Source: Lepraria neglecta (taxonomy: Eukaryota > Ascomycota > Lecanoromycetes > Lecanorales > Stereocaulaceae). Taken from it: a stretch of DNA of 64,000 bases. Under the pieces are notes generated by a model. It was not told the DNA's origin. It searched no databases and worked only from the letters and a program-made list of their open reading frames with translations. Both the position numbers and the translations under genes were made by a program. Positions 46,648 to 57,682 of the stretch are shown one piece after another. The stretch lies in NCBI GenBank assembly GCA_033220425.1, contig CM065647.1, forward strand, positions 744,001-808,000. Direction: 5' to 3'. How positions within the stretch are numbered: the first letter of the stretch is position 1; each line of letters opens with the position of its first letter.

Positions 46648-49038
46648 CTAGGCTATGCCAGCTATAGCATTTTCAGACGCTTCAATGATGGGTATAGCAT
46701 TTTCAAACGCTTTAATGATGGGGTCATATAACTTTTCCGGTGGATCCGATGGGGTTCCATTGAACAGCGTTCCGTTCTCGGAGAGAGGGAAAAGAATACC
46801 CCGTATCTCTTCACATAACGGCTTGACGCAGTCGAACACCGCTGGAAATTCCTCCAAGAGTTCCCTTAATCCATCAAAAAGCATAGCATACGTCTTATTT
46901 CGAGCTATCTCCTTATAGCTGCCCGTATACCATTTGCTTAACATACTCTCTTTGGGTTGGTGGGCTGCCTTGCACTGAAATCCCCTTTCCCATGCCCGGC
47001 GACCACAGATCCACAAAAGTACGTAGAAGAATGATTCGAGGTCATGCCGATAAGTGTGAGAAATACGGCGTAATACTTGAATCGCCATAAACTCCATTGT
47101 GCCTGTCTGATGGCGTGCCCCGCTCGGCCCGGTACCGATCTCCTTGGCAAGGTCCTGATCGATTAACATACCCGTAAAGCCATCGGCTTCCTTTGGATCT
47201 GTTATGATAATATTGTTCTCCGAGATATCCCTGTGCAATATCTTTCCAGCCGTATATAGAGACCTGTGCGCCTTGATCGCGTCGCGGAGGGCCTTCAGTA
47301 GCTCTGAGATTGACCCGAAATCACGGATAGCCCGACCGGCTGGCGAGATCACCAAGCAACGAAAGATGCGGTTATCAAACGAGCTCTTATCATAGGTATA
47401 GAGACTCGCCGTCTGGCTGTATTCCACGGTATAAGCCACCTCATTCTCCTGCTTAGCTTCATCATGGCTCTGGCTGTATGACTTTGATCTTTTGGATGGG
47501 CTCCCTCTAGAGCTGACAGGCTTTCGTTTCTTCTCTCCGGCAATATTCCGAAAAGCGTGCGGCTTCCCAAACGTCAATCCCTTGCGCATATCCGCAATAC
47601 TGGTGATATGATAGTCACCGAAAAGTTTGGCGATCCCTTCCACTCCTCTTTTGCGTGCTAATCTAAGGAGATCCACTTCCGGTTGTCGCATATCGGAGGT
47701 CCAGGAGAATTTAACGACATACCGCGGATCCTTGGAGCTGGGAATGCTGGCAGGAAAGCAAGATGTGCCGCGACAAACAATCGCCCGTTGATAGGCAATA
47801 AGATTTGACTCCAACTGCAGTCTTCTCTCCTTCATAGTCATATCTTCCGTAATTGTTATAAATCGATCTTCTCCGTCCCGCTCAACGAATGTATCTAGGC
47901 CTAACTCTTCGTCGCTCATCATGGTATACCCTGCAATAGCTCGGATGAACTGCTCCGGTTCCTTGTGGATATCAAACTCGCCTGAGCTGTAGGGACCAGA
48001 GCGATCGAATACCCATAATTCCATCATAGTCCCATAAAGGGAAAATCCGTGAATGAAGCGGCGGGTCGGCTGGGCAGAGAATACCTCACGCATATACCGG
48101 CCAATTTGGAGTAGTCGAGATTTGAATTTGTCGCTGCCCTCTGACTTCTTGTGCTCGCAAACGACTTGAACGTCTTTCCAGTTGTGTGCCATTCCGGATA
48201 CGGTACCTTTCCGTTTGATAAAGATATCAATTTGGCGTCGGGCTTCACCACCAGTGAGGTCTTTGCTACTCTCGGTTGTATAGTAGATACCTTGAGAGTC
48301 GGACAGAAACTCCTTCTGAAAGCTGAGCAACCATTCAACAACAGCACTCTCCACAGGTTGGTTTGGAAATGCAGTCCACCTGCCGCTAGCCTGTCGTTCT
48401 TCCACGGTTCGATAAATTTCCTTGGTCTGCTCTGTCCAGTCTTTTCCCTCAAAATATTTGGAGAAGAATCCTCCGACGTTCCGATATGTGCAGTTCCTTA
48501 TTTCATCAAAGACCCTCGCATCCACCAGTATACGAGTTTGCTCACTACCTTGCAGCGAGGCGGATGAATTCCTGATAGGAGTGCTATTGTAGGAGAGAGC
48601 AGTGCTATTGTAGGAGAGAGGAATTCTTATAGGAGGGGTGGCTCGGGTGGCTTTGACAATGAGGTTGAGGACGGCGTTCCAGATGTCGACATCGGGGGCT
48701 TGTTCAGTAACAAGTTGTGATAGCGTATGGTAGTGTTCGTAATTGAAATCGCTATTTAGGACACGCCTGAAAAGCACGGATAGCTCAGAAGCTATAACTC
48801 CACTCCCAATCTTTGAGGGAAGGCTGTAAGCAACCTCGTGGTTCTGTAAGGTACCAAGGAGTCTCGATATTTCCTTTTGAGGACTTGACTCGGGACTATC
48901 GACGGCGTCATGGTGAGAGACAGAACCCGGCTTGAGACTCTGCTCTACTTTTCGAAGTGGCTCTCGCAAATAATCTAGAGAGTTGGCCAAAGGATGCTTT
49001 GCGATGATAGCGAGGTCATCTAGCAAAAGGTTGTCCAT
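46648..49038 (-). CDS. FunK1-type fungal protein kinase with nuclease-like N-terminal motif
   Basis: Intact, intronless, 796 residues from the ATG at 49038 (the frame is open further up but has no ATG). The C-terminal half is a FunK1 kinase: catalytic loop HRDISENNIIITD (about 47200-47240), metal-binding IDQDLAKE in place of DFG (about 47140), and the activation-segment-like GTMEFMAIQVL and SHTYRHDLESFFYVLLW. The family is expanded in fungi and its substrates are unknown. The N-terminal half carries RRQIDIFIK and, 20 residues on, VVCEHKKSE. This D...ExK pattern is the active-site signature of PD-(D/E)XK nuclease folds. Between them and the kinase is a basic linker (KKRKP, SKRSKS) that could be a nuclear signal. 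It is the only clearly intact large gene in the accessory block. Confidence 0.82.
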   Translation of the reverse strand: MDNLLLDDLAIIAKHPLANSLDYLREPLRKVEQSLKPGSVSHHDAVDSPESSPQKEISRLLGTLQNHEVAYSLPSKIGSGVIASELSVLFRRVLNSDFNYEHYHTLSQLVTEQAPDVDIWNAVLNLIVKATRATPPIRIPLSYNSTALSYNSTPIRNSSASLQGSEQTRILVDARVFDEIRNCTYRNVGGFFSKYFEGKDWTEQTKEIYRTVEERQASGRWTAFPNQPVESAVVEWLLSFQKEFLSDSQGIYYTTESSKDLTGGEARRQIDIFIKRKGTVSGMAHNWKDVQVVCEHKKSEGSDKFKSRLLQIGRYMREVFSAQPTRRFIHGFSLYGTMMELWVFDRSGPYSSGEFDIHKEPEQFIRAIAGYTMMSDEELGLDTFVERDGEDRFITITEDMTMKERRLQLESNLIAYQRAIVCRGTSCFPASIPSSKDPRYVVKFSWTSDMRQPEVDLLRLARKRGVEGIAKLFGDYHITSIADMRKGLTFGKPHAFRNIAGEKKRKPVSSRGSPSKRSKSYSQSHDEAKQENEVAYTVEYSQTASLYTYDKSSFDNRIFRCLVISPAGRAIRDFGSISELLKALRDAIKAHRSLYTAGKILHRDISENNIIITDPKEADGFTGMLIDQDLAKEIGTGPSGARHQTGTMEFMAIQVLRRISHTYRHDLESFFYVLLWICGRRAWERGFQCKAAHQPKESMLSKWYTGSYKEIARNKTYAMLFDGLRELLEEFPAVFDCVKPLCEEIRGILFPLSENGTLFNGTPSDPPEKLYDPIIKAFENAIPIIEASENAIAGIA
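46663..46722 (-). repeat. 30-bp tandem duplication at FunK1 C-terminus
   Basis: Two head-to-tail 30-bp units (46663-46692 and 46693-46722) beginning TATAGCATTTTCA differ only by one G/A and one C/T transition. They duplicate the last coding segment, giving KAFENAIPII then EASENAIAGI at the C-terminus. Confidence 0.9.
48580..48621 (-). repeat. 21-bp perfect tandem duplication inside FunK1
   Basis: AGTGCTATTGTAGGAGAGAGC occurs twice in a row (48580-48600, 48601-48621), apart from the last base. It adds a second LSYNSTA-type heptad to the protein in frame. Located in the linker before the nuclease-like motif. Confidence 0.88.
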
Positions 49039-49663
49039 CTCGAGATGGGAGGCGCGAAGCCTGGAATTCCTGGCAAACCTGATCGCTGGATTGGCACGAG
49101 AAGAGAATGCAGGCTTGATGATTTTGAAGTCGGTTGAGAAGAAGGGGCGAAACACAAGCGCCGGGCGACATTTTGGATGACTAAAACGCTGTCAAGGGCA
49201 ACCAATCATTTCTGCGCTAGAAGCTCTGTGGCCCAGCGCCAGCTACACCCAAAGCAGATGTCTTGCTTCGCGAAGCAGAACACTTCGCCAACTGGACACG
49301 AGTCTCCCCCTGGTGGTCCCGCCTATGGCCAAGGACAGCCCGTGCACCCTTGTCTCGACGTCCGATGTTCAGCGTCCGAACCCACAAAACTCAATGTCTC
49401 GAGGTGTTTCTACGAGACACAAATCCAGTAGCAAATCTGAAGTTTCCTTCAAGGCAAGGTCTTGCGCTTCTGTCGCCTTCACAGTAAGACATGTCTTAGG
49501 CGGGTTCGTTTCTGGGACGTCGAGCAAGCGACTCGCGACTGTCCCGTAATTCCCTTACTCAATACCTTACGCAAAATTATATAAGTAGTTTGCACACCGC
49601 AATGTGGTATGAATCTTTCATTGAGTATCTGTCGTACGTGCTTTCTCGAACTCCTTGAACATC
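49039..49663. other. Intergenic region upstream of FunK1
   Basis: Promoter of the kinase (minus) and of the decayed secreted-protein gene (plus). The kinase frame is open upstream to 49155 without ATG, so an additional 5' exon cannot be excluded. The overlapping plus-strand frames at 49177-49549 have no motif. Confidence 0.4.
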
Positions 49664-50653
49664 ATGCATATTCTTCAGTGGCTGCTGTGTCTCGTCGTTA
49701 CTTCCTTTTCCAATCTGGCATAAGCATCGGCTATTCCTCTTACAGAACCACTTTCTACTCGTGCAGACCTCAACTCAACGGCGACAAATGCCACGAACGC
49801 TAACCCCAGGAATCCCGGATACAAGCAGAACGTCCTCTACGGTCTTTCCAAGGCCCGAATATGTGCCCATTCTCCAAATCCTATAAAGATCTTCGAACTA
49901 CAGAATCGTGTTATACACGGGTCAAGCAGCAACCTGGCCGATTTCACTAGAATCGAATTAGACGTCATTATGCCAAAACCCGAAGACCGGCAAGCTTCGA
50001 TGTTGCTACTCTACAAAGCGACTTCCAATGGGGCTGCTGGAGAACAAGTCTGATAGATTTCCAACCAATTGACAGTCGAAGACTTGACGAAGGTTTTACT
50101 GGAGAAGGTTTTTCAGCGATCATGGATGAAGATGAAGAACGGTCTAGACTGATCGCAATGGGCGCCCCGGGTACGTATTTTCGAAAGCATTCTTACCGCT
50201 TTAATACCGTTCTTGGACTCGTCAGACGTGTCACACGAATTCGCTCCTTAGACATGTCTCGCGGTTCCCTATTCAATTCCAAAAGAGTGTTACCGACTCC
50301 GACATCATAAAACAGGCCCGTGGGACACCATTCAACTATGCAAGCCAGTGGTTTTCGGTACCCGGACAATTTTCTATGTCTTCAGAGCACTGCAGGGCCC
50401 TGGACAGCCGCCGCGGTATCTTACCATCGTCGCAGGAGCGCAGAATGAAGGAGTGGGTTTACATGTTGGGGCTTCAAACCCCTGCTCTCGGATAACGTTG
50501 GGGAACGTAAACATCAACACAGCGTCTCAAGAGGCGTCGACATCGGCAAATCCGACAGCAGCTCAGGGTTCATCGAGTGTGATTACAAACACGACTTCTC
50601 AAGGTGATTTTAAAATGACGAGTTTAAATCTGGGGGATGTCACGACTTCGTAA
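49664..50653 (+). pseudogene. Decayed secreted-protein gene
   Basis: ATG at 49664 begins a textbook signal peptide (MHILQWLLCLVVTSFSNLA) that meets TAA at 49721-49723 and continues in frame as ASAIPLTEPLSTRADLNS with glycosylation sequons. That frame runs to about 50050 (YKQNVLYGLSKARIC, FELQNRVIHGSSSN). The next protein-like stretch (SFDVATLQSDFQWGCWRTS, then IDFQPIDSRRLDEGF) is in another frame without a good intron between them. A third block after a possible intron ending CTCCTTAG (about 50253) carries four Cys (CLAVPYSIPKECYRL, QLCKPVVFGTRT) and a Ser/Thr-rich end. Probably a once-secreted Cys-containing protein, now carrying a nonsense codon and frame breaks; unrecognised introns could explain part. 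Confidence 0.4.
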
Positions 50654-50983
50654 TCTTGTTTGAGCAAACTTTTGTAGCCTCGAATTTGGACTCAAAAATA
50701 GTCACAGCACATGCGAGATACACAACGACCCACAAAAGGGCTTCAGCGCTGCACCAATCTATTGAATAGATCCACAGTCACCAAATGATATTCCACTTCC
50801 ACTGTCAGGGCTTCATTTGTAATATCCGAGATGTTCGATTTGGAACCCGCGTTGGTCCGTAGAGTAGACCATACCAGAGCCCAGACTACCACTTTTTCTG
50901 GTGGATGATATAGACAACTTCCGAGTGTTTACGAGACTAATCCGAATTAGAGTCCGAGCTTGTCCTATTAGCGTGCCGAAACA

Positions 50984-51190
50984 ATGACGTGCGAACTGCT
51001 CCGCATGACCCTTCCATGGGACACAATGGCATGCTACATCCGTCACGGCCTGCGGAGGCAGACGTCGAGCTCGACAATCTCTCCACCACCATTAGAGTGC
51101 AAGACCAAACAATGGCACCAGATAGAGGCTCCAAGCCCATGGAACAGGCGTCCAACGAGGAGGACAACCATGAAGAGGAGGAAGTGGTAG
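50984..51190 (+). promoter_or_regulatory. Upstream ORF overlapping the transporter start
   Basis: A 68-codon ORF begins at ATG 50984 in strong context (A at -3), 32 nt before the first in-frame ATG of the transporter (51016, weak context). It ends at TAG 51188-51190 inside the coding region, in a different frame. Ribosomes starting here would bypass the transporter ATGs at 51016, 51031 and 51112. It could lower translation, unless transcription starts downstream of it. Confidence 0.4.
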
Positions 51191-53408
51191 ACAGCGAGAG
51201 TGACCGTGAAGACGGCCCCGATGCCTCCCTCCTACAGCGCGATGACGCCCAGAAGCTCCTGGCCGAGCAAGCAGAGCAAGGCCAGAACTTTACCCTACGC
51301 GGAACACTCGTCGGTCTCGGAATCGGCGTCATCATATGCTTCTCGAATATGTACTTCGGCCTACAAACAGGATGGGTCAGCGGAATGGCTATGCCTGCCG
51401 CCCTAATTGGCTTCGGGTTCTTCAAGACAGTGGCAAGATGCATTAGCTATCCTTTTACGCCTGTCGAGAACGTGCTTGTACAAACTGTGGCCGGAGCAGT
51501 CGGGACCATGCCACTGGGCTGCGGATTCGTAGGGGTCATGCCTGCGTTAAATTACCTGCTGAAGTCGGAAGAGAATGGACCACTGGTGTTGAGCACAGGG
51601 AAACTAGTTGTATGGAGTGTGGGGATATGCCTTTTTGGAGTGGTGTTCGCGGTGCCCTTGAGGAAAGAGGTCATCATAAGGGAGAAATTGAAATTTCCTA
51701 GCGGAACGGCTACGGCCCTGATGATTGGAGTCCTACACGGAAACATCGATGAGAACGGGAACAGGAAGCCTGACAGCGGGTTGGAGATCTTCAGGCAGAG
51801 GAGCCAGGACATCCGGCGGTCATCGAGCATGGAGGGGATACCTGCAGGCAGAGGGGGTGGAAACGTGCAGGTTGCACCTACGAATTATGATCGAGTGGCG
51901 ACTTCGGGTGAAGAGGACCATAGGGATGATTGGAAGGCCAAGATCAGGCTACTTATCATTGCTTTTGGAGTATCTGCTGTCTACACTCTCGCATCATACT
52001 TCACCCCTCAACTGCGCGGTTTACCCATCTTCGGACTTCCTTTGGCGAACAACTGGCTATGGAGACTCAATCCATCTCCAGCATATGTTGGTCAAGGCAT
52101 CATAATGGGACCTGCAACAACTCTGCACATGCTGCTTGGCGCCATCGTGGGATGGGGCATACTATCTCCACTCGCGAAAAGCAAAGGATGGGCTCCGGGA
52201 CCCGTCTCTGACTGGACCACAGGCAGTAAAGGCTGGATCGTTTGGGTCAGCTTAGCCATCATGTTAGCAGACTCAGTCGTCAGTCTAGGCTGGCTAGTTC
52301 TTCGACCACTGATTCTCTACGGACCTTCTTATTATCGAGACATCCGCGAACGCATTAGCAGACAGGGATTTGTCTCGGCCTTCCATATCGATCGCCTCAA
52401 GAAGGGCGATTATGCTGCTCTCGCTCCCTCGGGAACGTCACCTTCACAAGCGGACTCTAAGAACCTCCACGATGCCGCCGAACCGGACGCTCCGCCTGAA
52501 CATCTCGTCTCTACGCGCACAGTCCTTGTCCTTCTCACCATATCCATCATCATCTGTGTCCTCAGCATTCGCTACGTCTTTCCGCCTATTCCCTTCGGCG
52601 CTATAATTCTCTCCATCATCCTCGCCCTCCTGCTATCTCTCATGGGCGTCCGCGCTTTAGGAGAAACAGATCTCAATCCTGTCTCTGGGATCTCGAAACT
52701 CACACAGCTCTTCTTCGCTCTCGTCATCCCCTCTTCAAACCCCAATGCCATCACTATAAACCTTCTGGCTGGTGCCATCTCAGAGTCAGGAGCTCTGCAG
52801 GCCGGTGATATGATGCAAGACCTAAAGACAGGACATCTGCTCGGCGCGGCGCCAAGAGCTCAATTTTGGGGTCAGATGATTGGGAGTTTTGTTGGTGCTA
52901 TCGTATCTGCTGGCGTCTACAAATTATACACTAGCGTGTATGAAGTTCCTGGAGGCATGTTCCAGGTTCCTACAGCTTATGTCTGGATTTTCACCGCTCG
53001 ATTGGTGACGGGTCAGGGCTTGCCGGATATGGCGTGGCAGTGGGCCCTAGGAGCCGGGCTGATATTTGTATTACTGACAGCAGCGAGGGTGAGGGGCCAG
53101 GGGCAATGGTGGCAGGCTTGGGTGCCGGGAGGGATTGCCGTTGCTGTTGGTGAGTTTAACCTCGATTGACATTTACTCTAGCTTTGAAGGCTTTGAAACA
53201 ATTGCTAACGTTGATGATAGGCATGTATAACGTTCCCTCCTTCACGCTCGCCCGCACCATTGGCGGCCTGCTGAATTGGTACTGGCGTATTTACCGGCAG
53301 CGCGAAGACACACCCGTCATCGTCCTCGCCAGCGGTCTCATCCTTGGCGAGGGTGTCATCAGCATTGTGAATCTTCTACTGGCGAGTCTGGAGGTGCCGC
53401 ACTTGTGA
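51016..53408 (+). CDS. OPT-family oligopeptide/metal-chelate transporter
   Basis: Proton-coupled polytopic transporter of the OPT superfamily, nearer to the yellow-stripe-like/YGL114W branch than to the peptide-transporting Opt1 branch (inference). Exons 51016-53149 and 53221-53408, intron 53150-53220, 773 residues. An acidic cytosolic N-terminus (EEEEVVDSES) precedes about 14 spans. Family blocks: NFTLRGTLVGLGIGVIICFSN, MYFGLQTGWVSGMAMPAA, PLGCGFVGVMPAL, LKFPSGTATALMIGVLHG, PATTLHMLLGAIVGWGILSP, GETDLNPVSGISKLTQ, and ESGALQAGDMMQDLKTGHL. The start is uncertain among 51016, 51031 and 51112; the last has the best context (ACAATGGCA). The gene ends 115 bp from the convergent Rav1 gene. Confidence 0.94.
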
Positions 53409-53523
53409 TGCTATCTCCCAAAATAAAATTACAACAATACGATTACAATGTAAACGCCGTCGCTGATGCTATTTAACCCCGGCCTCCCACTCCAAGCACC
53501 CTAAAATTCAATAATACTACATC

Positions 53524-56500
53524 TTAGAACCCAAAGCTATCCAATAAACTATTAGTATCAGGCTCTTCAAACACCGTGGGCGCCGGCTTGCCCATAGGCT
53601 TCGTTTTGTGCTCTGTAGGTGATTTCGGACTCGGCATATCATCGACCACGAGGCTGCTTCTCCGTCTTAGCATCCTTCGTGGATCAGGTAGTTGATTTCC
53701 GTTCATGCTCGTTTCCTTTGGCTGTTTGAGGAATTCCCAATTACGAACCAGGTCCAAGGCAAGAAGATCACAGCCCATTCGATCGTAGAGTCTGGCGTTC
53801 TGGATGACGAACTCCCATTCTGCTCGTGGTGAGATTTTGGAAGCTCCTTTGAGGGTCTGCAGCGTTTTCTCCCGGAGCTGCTTGTAGAGAACCACCAGCG
53901 CCGGATCGCTTGACAAATATGATTTAGCCTGGAAATTTGGAGTCGCAGGTGAGTCGATAAGGGTGTAGACGGGTGAGATCAGGACGCGCACAGCCATGTC
54001 GCGGCGCCCAAGCATCCAGAAAGCCCATGTTGCGAGCCATCGGTTGCCTTCGAAAGCGGCCTGTGGCAGTACCTTATCTTCAAGTAGGGAGCGAAGCACC
54101 AAGCTATCGTCGCCATCATAGACTCGAGCAACAGCAATAGCCAGCTGCAAGTCATTAAGCTGGTGGGTACAGACATTGACAGCATCCTGGAGATTGCCAG
54201 CCAACAAAAAGAAAGCCGCGGCGTATTCGAATCGACGTTTCCCAAGAAGGGCATATGCGTTCTTCAGGGCAGCAGTCTTCCATCGTGCTTCAGAGAAGTC
54301 GTTCCGTAGAAGTTTTTGGGTTCCCGACTGCTCTCGATTCCAGGCCGCCATCCTCCAAAGGCCGACAAGCACGTTCTTCTTTCTGAGAGCGAAGTAGTAG
54401 AGGCTGCAATCGATTGGGTTCTTTTCTTCCGTCTTCGTGTACTCATTACGAGCTATGATTTCGAATTGCGCACGCTATTTTTCGGCTTAGCAAGGATATT
54501 TCAGCAGTCTTCAAGTAGTACTTACGAGAGCAGTGAGATCGGTCATCCACATGAATATGCCACTTTCCCTCGCGTGTTCCCATAGCATCCTACCATGGAA
54601 TTGCCTTGATACTAGGTCCACCAGTATATCTTGACTGCCACTATGGAAGGCCCAGATGATCTCTCTCCAGGTGATTTCAACTCGGGCAGTAGGAGCTTGA
54701 CCCTTCCTGATCATATGTTGACGGAAGAAGAGGAGGTACCGCATGGCGTTCTCATCCATCGAGCGCCGCTGCTTCTCTACAGTCGCAACACACTCAATGA
54801 TATCAGCCAGATGGAATTGTTCTTGGCTCGATAGCTGTGGAAGTGCTAGCTTTGTCAGGTTCTCGTTGAGCGAGGCCGCCAAATCCTCGGTGACAGTCTC
54901 GGGCTCGTCATCGTCTGCGAAATCCGCGTACGATGACCGCATCTCCTTCTTCGCAGCAGAAGAAAGATCCTATCATGGTCAGGCGTGAACTAGAATTGTA
55001 GGATCATGTAACGTACCTCTTGCTCAGAGTAGAAGTCGATAGGCGATAAAGAGACGAAGCTGTCCAAGTCATCACCGGGCACAAAAAATTTGAGAGCCTT
55101 GAATAGGCTTATGATGATCCGCTGTACTTGCACCAGCTTGCCAGCTAGGATGCATTGGGCCAGAAATTGAGGGTGAAAGACTGGCAATGGTCCATTGAGG
55201 TAAGTTACCAAGTCGAAGATGCTCAACGATCGATGCTGGTGGACCGGTACGGAGAGATCGACGACCATATCGTCTGAAGTAGCCACATCTTTGTCGTATA
55301 CATAGAGCTGATTTCCGGCCCCAATAACCAAGTTGCCGCTTCCCAGCCATGTACTATCTCCAATGGGATGAGAAGTGAGCTCTTTGATGCGAATTTCTCT
55401 GATGGGTGCCCATGCAGGGCCTGCATTTAGGTAATCGTAACGCATCTGTGCTAAAATTACAACCTTGTAAGGAAATCCAACAGCCAGAATAGATTGATCG
55501 TCCGGAGTTGACGACCAGTCAAGGTCCTGAATGGTGTCCGAAGATTCGTGATTTGCCGCATATTCTAGCTGGGCGCTCCAAGGATCCCAGATAGTCAATC
55601 CCGTCTTTGCTCTGTCTACAACAGCGATTTTCCTTATCGAGCTTGCACTTGCTAGCGATGGTGAGTTGACATCGGTTTCTATGGTTGATGTTACAAGCCA
55701 ATTGGCAGAACGATTATCGAGGTCAAGTGTAGCTGTCCATGCACGCAGCACACCGTTGTTAGTGTAGGAGATAGCCAAGTCTTTCGCGAAGGTGTCGAGA
55801 AAGCCGGCTGCAGCAGGGATTGAACCAGCAGGGTCAACAGGCAGAACAAACGCGAGGTCATCCTGCAATCCTAAGTCAGAATAGCAGAATTGTCTCATAG
55901 TTGCGCTCAGGTGACCATTTGACTTCTGCTGCGACCTGGACGGTAGATGGACTTCCCAGACAATGGCCTCCATCTTTGAGGTGATGCTAGCTAAGTAGCG
56001 TATTGGAGACTCTGGGTCTGGGTGCGGTAGCGGTAGGAGACACAATGGTTTTCCGGCAGCTTCGAAGGGACAAAGTACTACCTGCTCTGCAACAGGAGAT
56101 CGTGCATCCCAAAGCGAGATGCTGTGGTGGTGCAGGTTGATAACGAAGTCTCCTTCTTTGAGTAAGCATGATCTATGGATGTGCTCGGGGCAGCTGAGAG
56201 AGCTTGATCGCCTCAAAGCCATGCCAGATATATCGCTAGCTTGCTTCCAGATTAGCCCTTCGTTGTCGTTTGTACGAGATATGAGAGCTTTGCCACTGCC
56301 GCTGCGCACGATCTTCTTGACTGGTCCATCATGACCAGTCCAAAGTGCCTTTGCATGAAGACGTTGTTGGCGCGGTGATGGATCGAACAGCTCGTCGAGC
56401 TTACTTTCGAACCACACAATTCTTCCGTCAAAGTGATGTACAAGAAGGCTAAAAGGCGAATCGGATTTCTGCAAGAAGAAGTTGAGAAACTGCACATTGT

Positions 56501-57682
56501 CCTCACTCTGTTTGACGTCCTGCAAGAACGCAAGGTTCACATTCTCAACATAGGCAATATTGAATTTGTCAGTATTTTTCCCGGCCTTGCAGCCTACGTT
56601 CTCCAATCCCCAAGCAGACATGTTACCACCACGATCTAGGATGACACAGATTTCTGGGCTTGTCTTTGCGACCTCAATGAGATGCTCTAGAGCGTGATTC
56701 TCCTGTTGCCTGTTTCCAGAGGCGGCTCGTATTGCTTGTTCTGTCCCGAATATGAAGTCCTCGCTGTCGATAATGAATGTATAGCGTTCGTTGGACTGAG
56801 TGATATTCCCAATCTGTCGGGGTTGTATAGCTTCCTCCATGTCGATTTCGGCCCAAAGCTGTAGAGCCTGCAACCCATGTGGATCTGTAGCAGCCCATAT
56901 CCGGACCTTGCTATCGGCACATATTGAGAATAGGACGCTGTCTAAGGTACGTTCGTGGTGATGAGATCTGCGCCAGTGGATCGCGGTTACCGCTGTAGGA
57001 TGAGGGAGGTAGGTGAAGTCGAAGCGTGTATCGTCCGAGCCGAAGGACTGCCGTCGCCATAGCTTGATAAGGCGATCGTATGATCCTGCAGAAGCAATGA
57101 AGCTCGCGTCGTGGGAGAAGCTTGCGATCTTGACAGACTTGGGGAGCTTGCGAGTCCAAATCAAAGATTCATCTTCAGCGGTCTGGTATAGGCTTAATGA
57201 CGACGAGCCAATCAATAGCTCTTCCTCTGAACCCCATGATAGCGTCAATGTACCCTTGCACTCATCCTGTATTCCCCAAGACGATTGAAAGGACCACTGC
57301 AAATGAGGTCAGAACCTCGGGGCGAGTCAGTGACCGTAGAGGTCTGCAATACCTTCAAAACACCATCTTCCCTCCCATAAGGCTTATATATCGTCACCTC
57401 TTTTGAGGTACATGTTGCAATCTTTCCAGTAGCTTCATCGATAGCTACAGCTTCCAACTCAGATTGTTCGTCATGATATATGGTTTGTATGAGGTCATGA
57501 GGACCGCCGAGGATGACAATAGCACTGCCAGATATGTACACCTTGTAAAACCCAATCATTAGCAATGCCCGGTTCGTTGCAGATATGCAATAATCGCTTA
57601 CCACCAGCCGCAGACCTTCCCATTGCGCAGTACAGACAGCTTGTAGCTTGGCCTGGGGCTTGCCAGGTAGAACCGTTCGCAT
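53524..57682 (-). CDS. RAV1: RAVE complex subunit Rav1
   Basis: WD40 scaffold of the RAVE complex, which reassembles the V-ATPase on vacuoles and endosomes with Skp1 and Rav2. Exons on the minus strand: 57602-57682, 57353-57541, 55017-57296, 54526-54969, 53524-54474; introns of 60, 56, 47 and 51 nt. 1,314 residues against about 1,357 in yeast. The N-terminal half is two WD40 propellers (LPGKPQAKLQAV, SGSAIVILGGPH, KIASFSHDASFIASAGSYD, VRIWAA, LISRTNDNEGLIWKQASD). The conserved Rav1p_C region follows: SQEQFHLADIIECVATVEKQ, NAMRYLLFFRQH, ITWREIIWAFHSGSQ, RNEYTKTEEKNPIDCSLYYF, LRKKNVLVGLWRMAAW. The first intron is a multiple of three without a stop. Confidence 0.95.
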
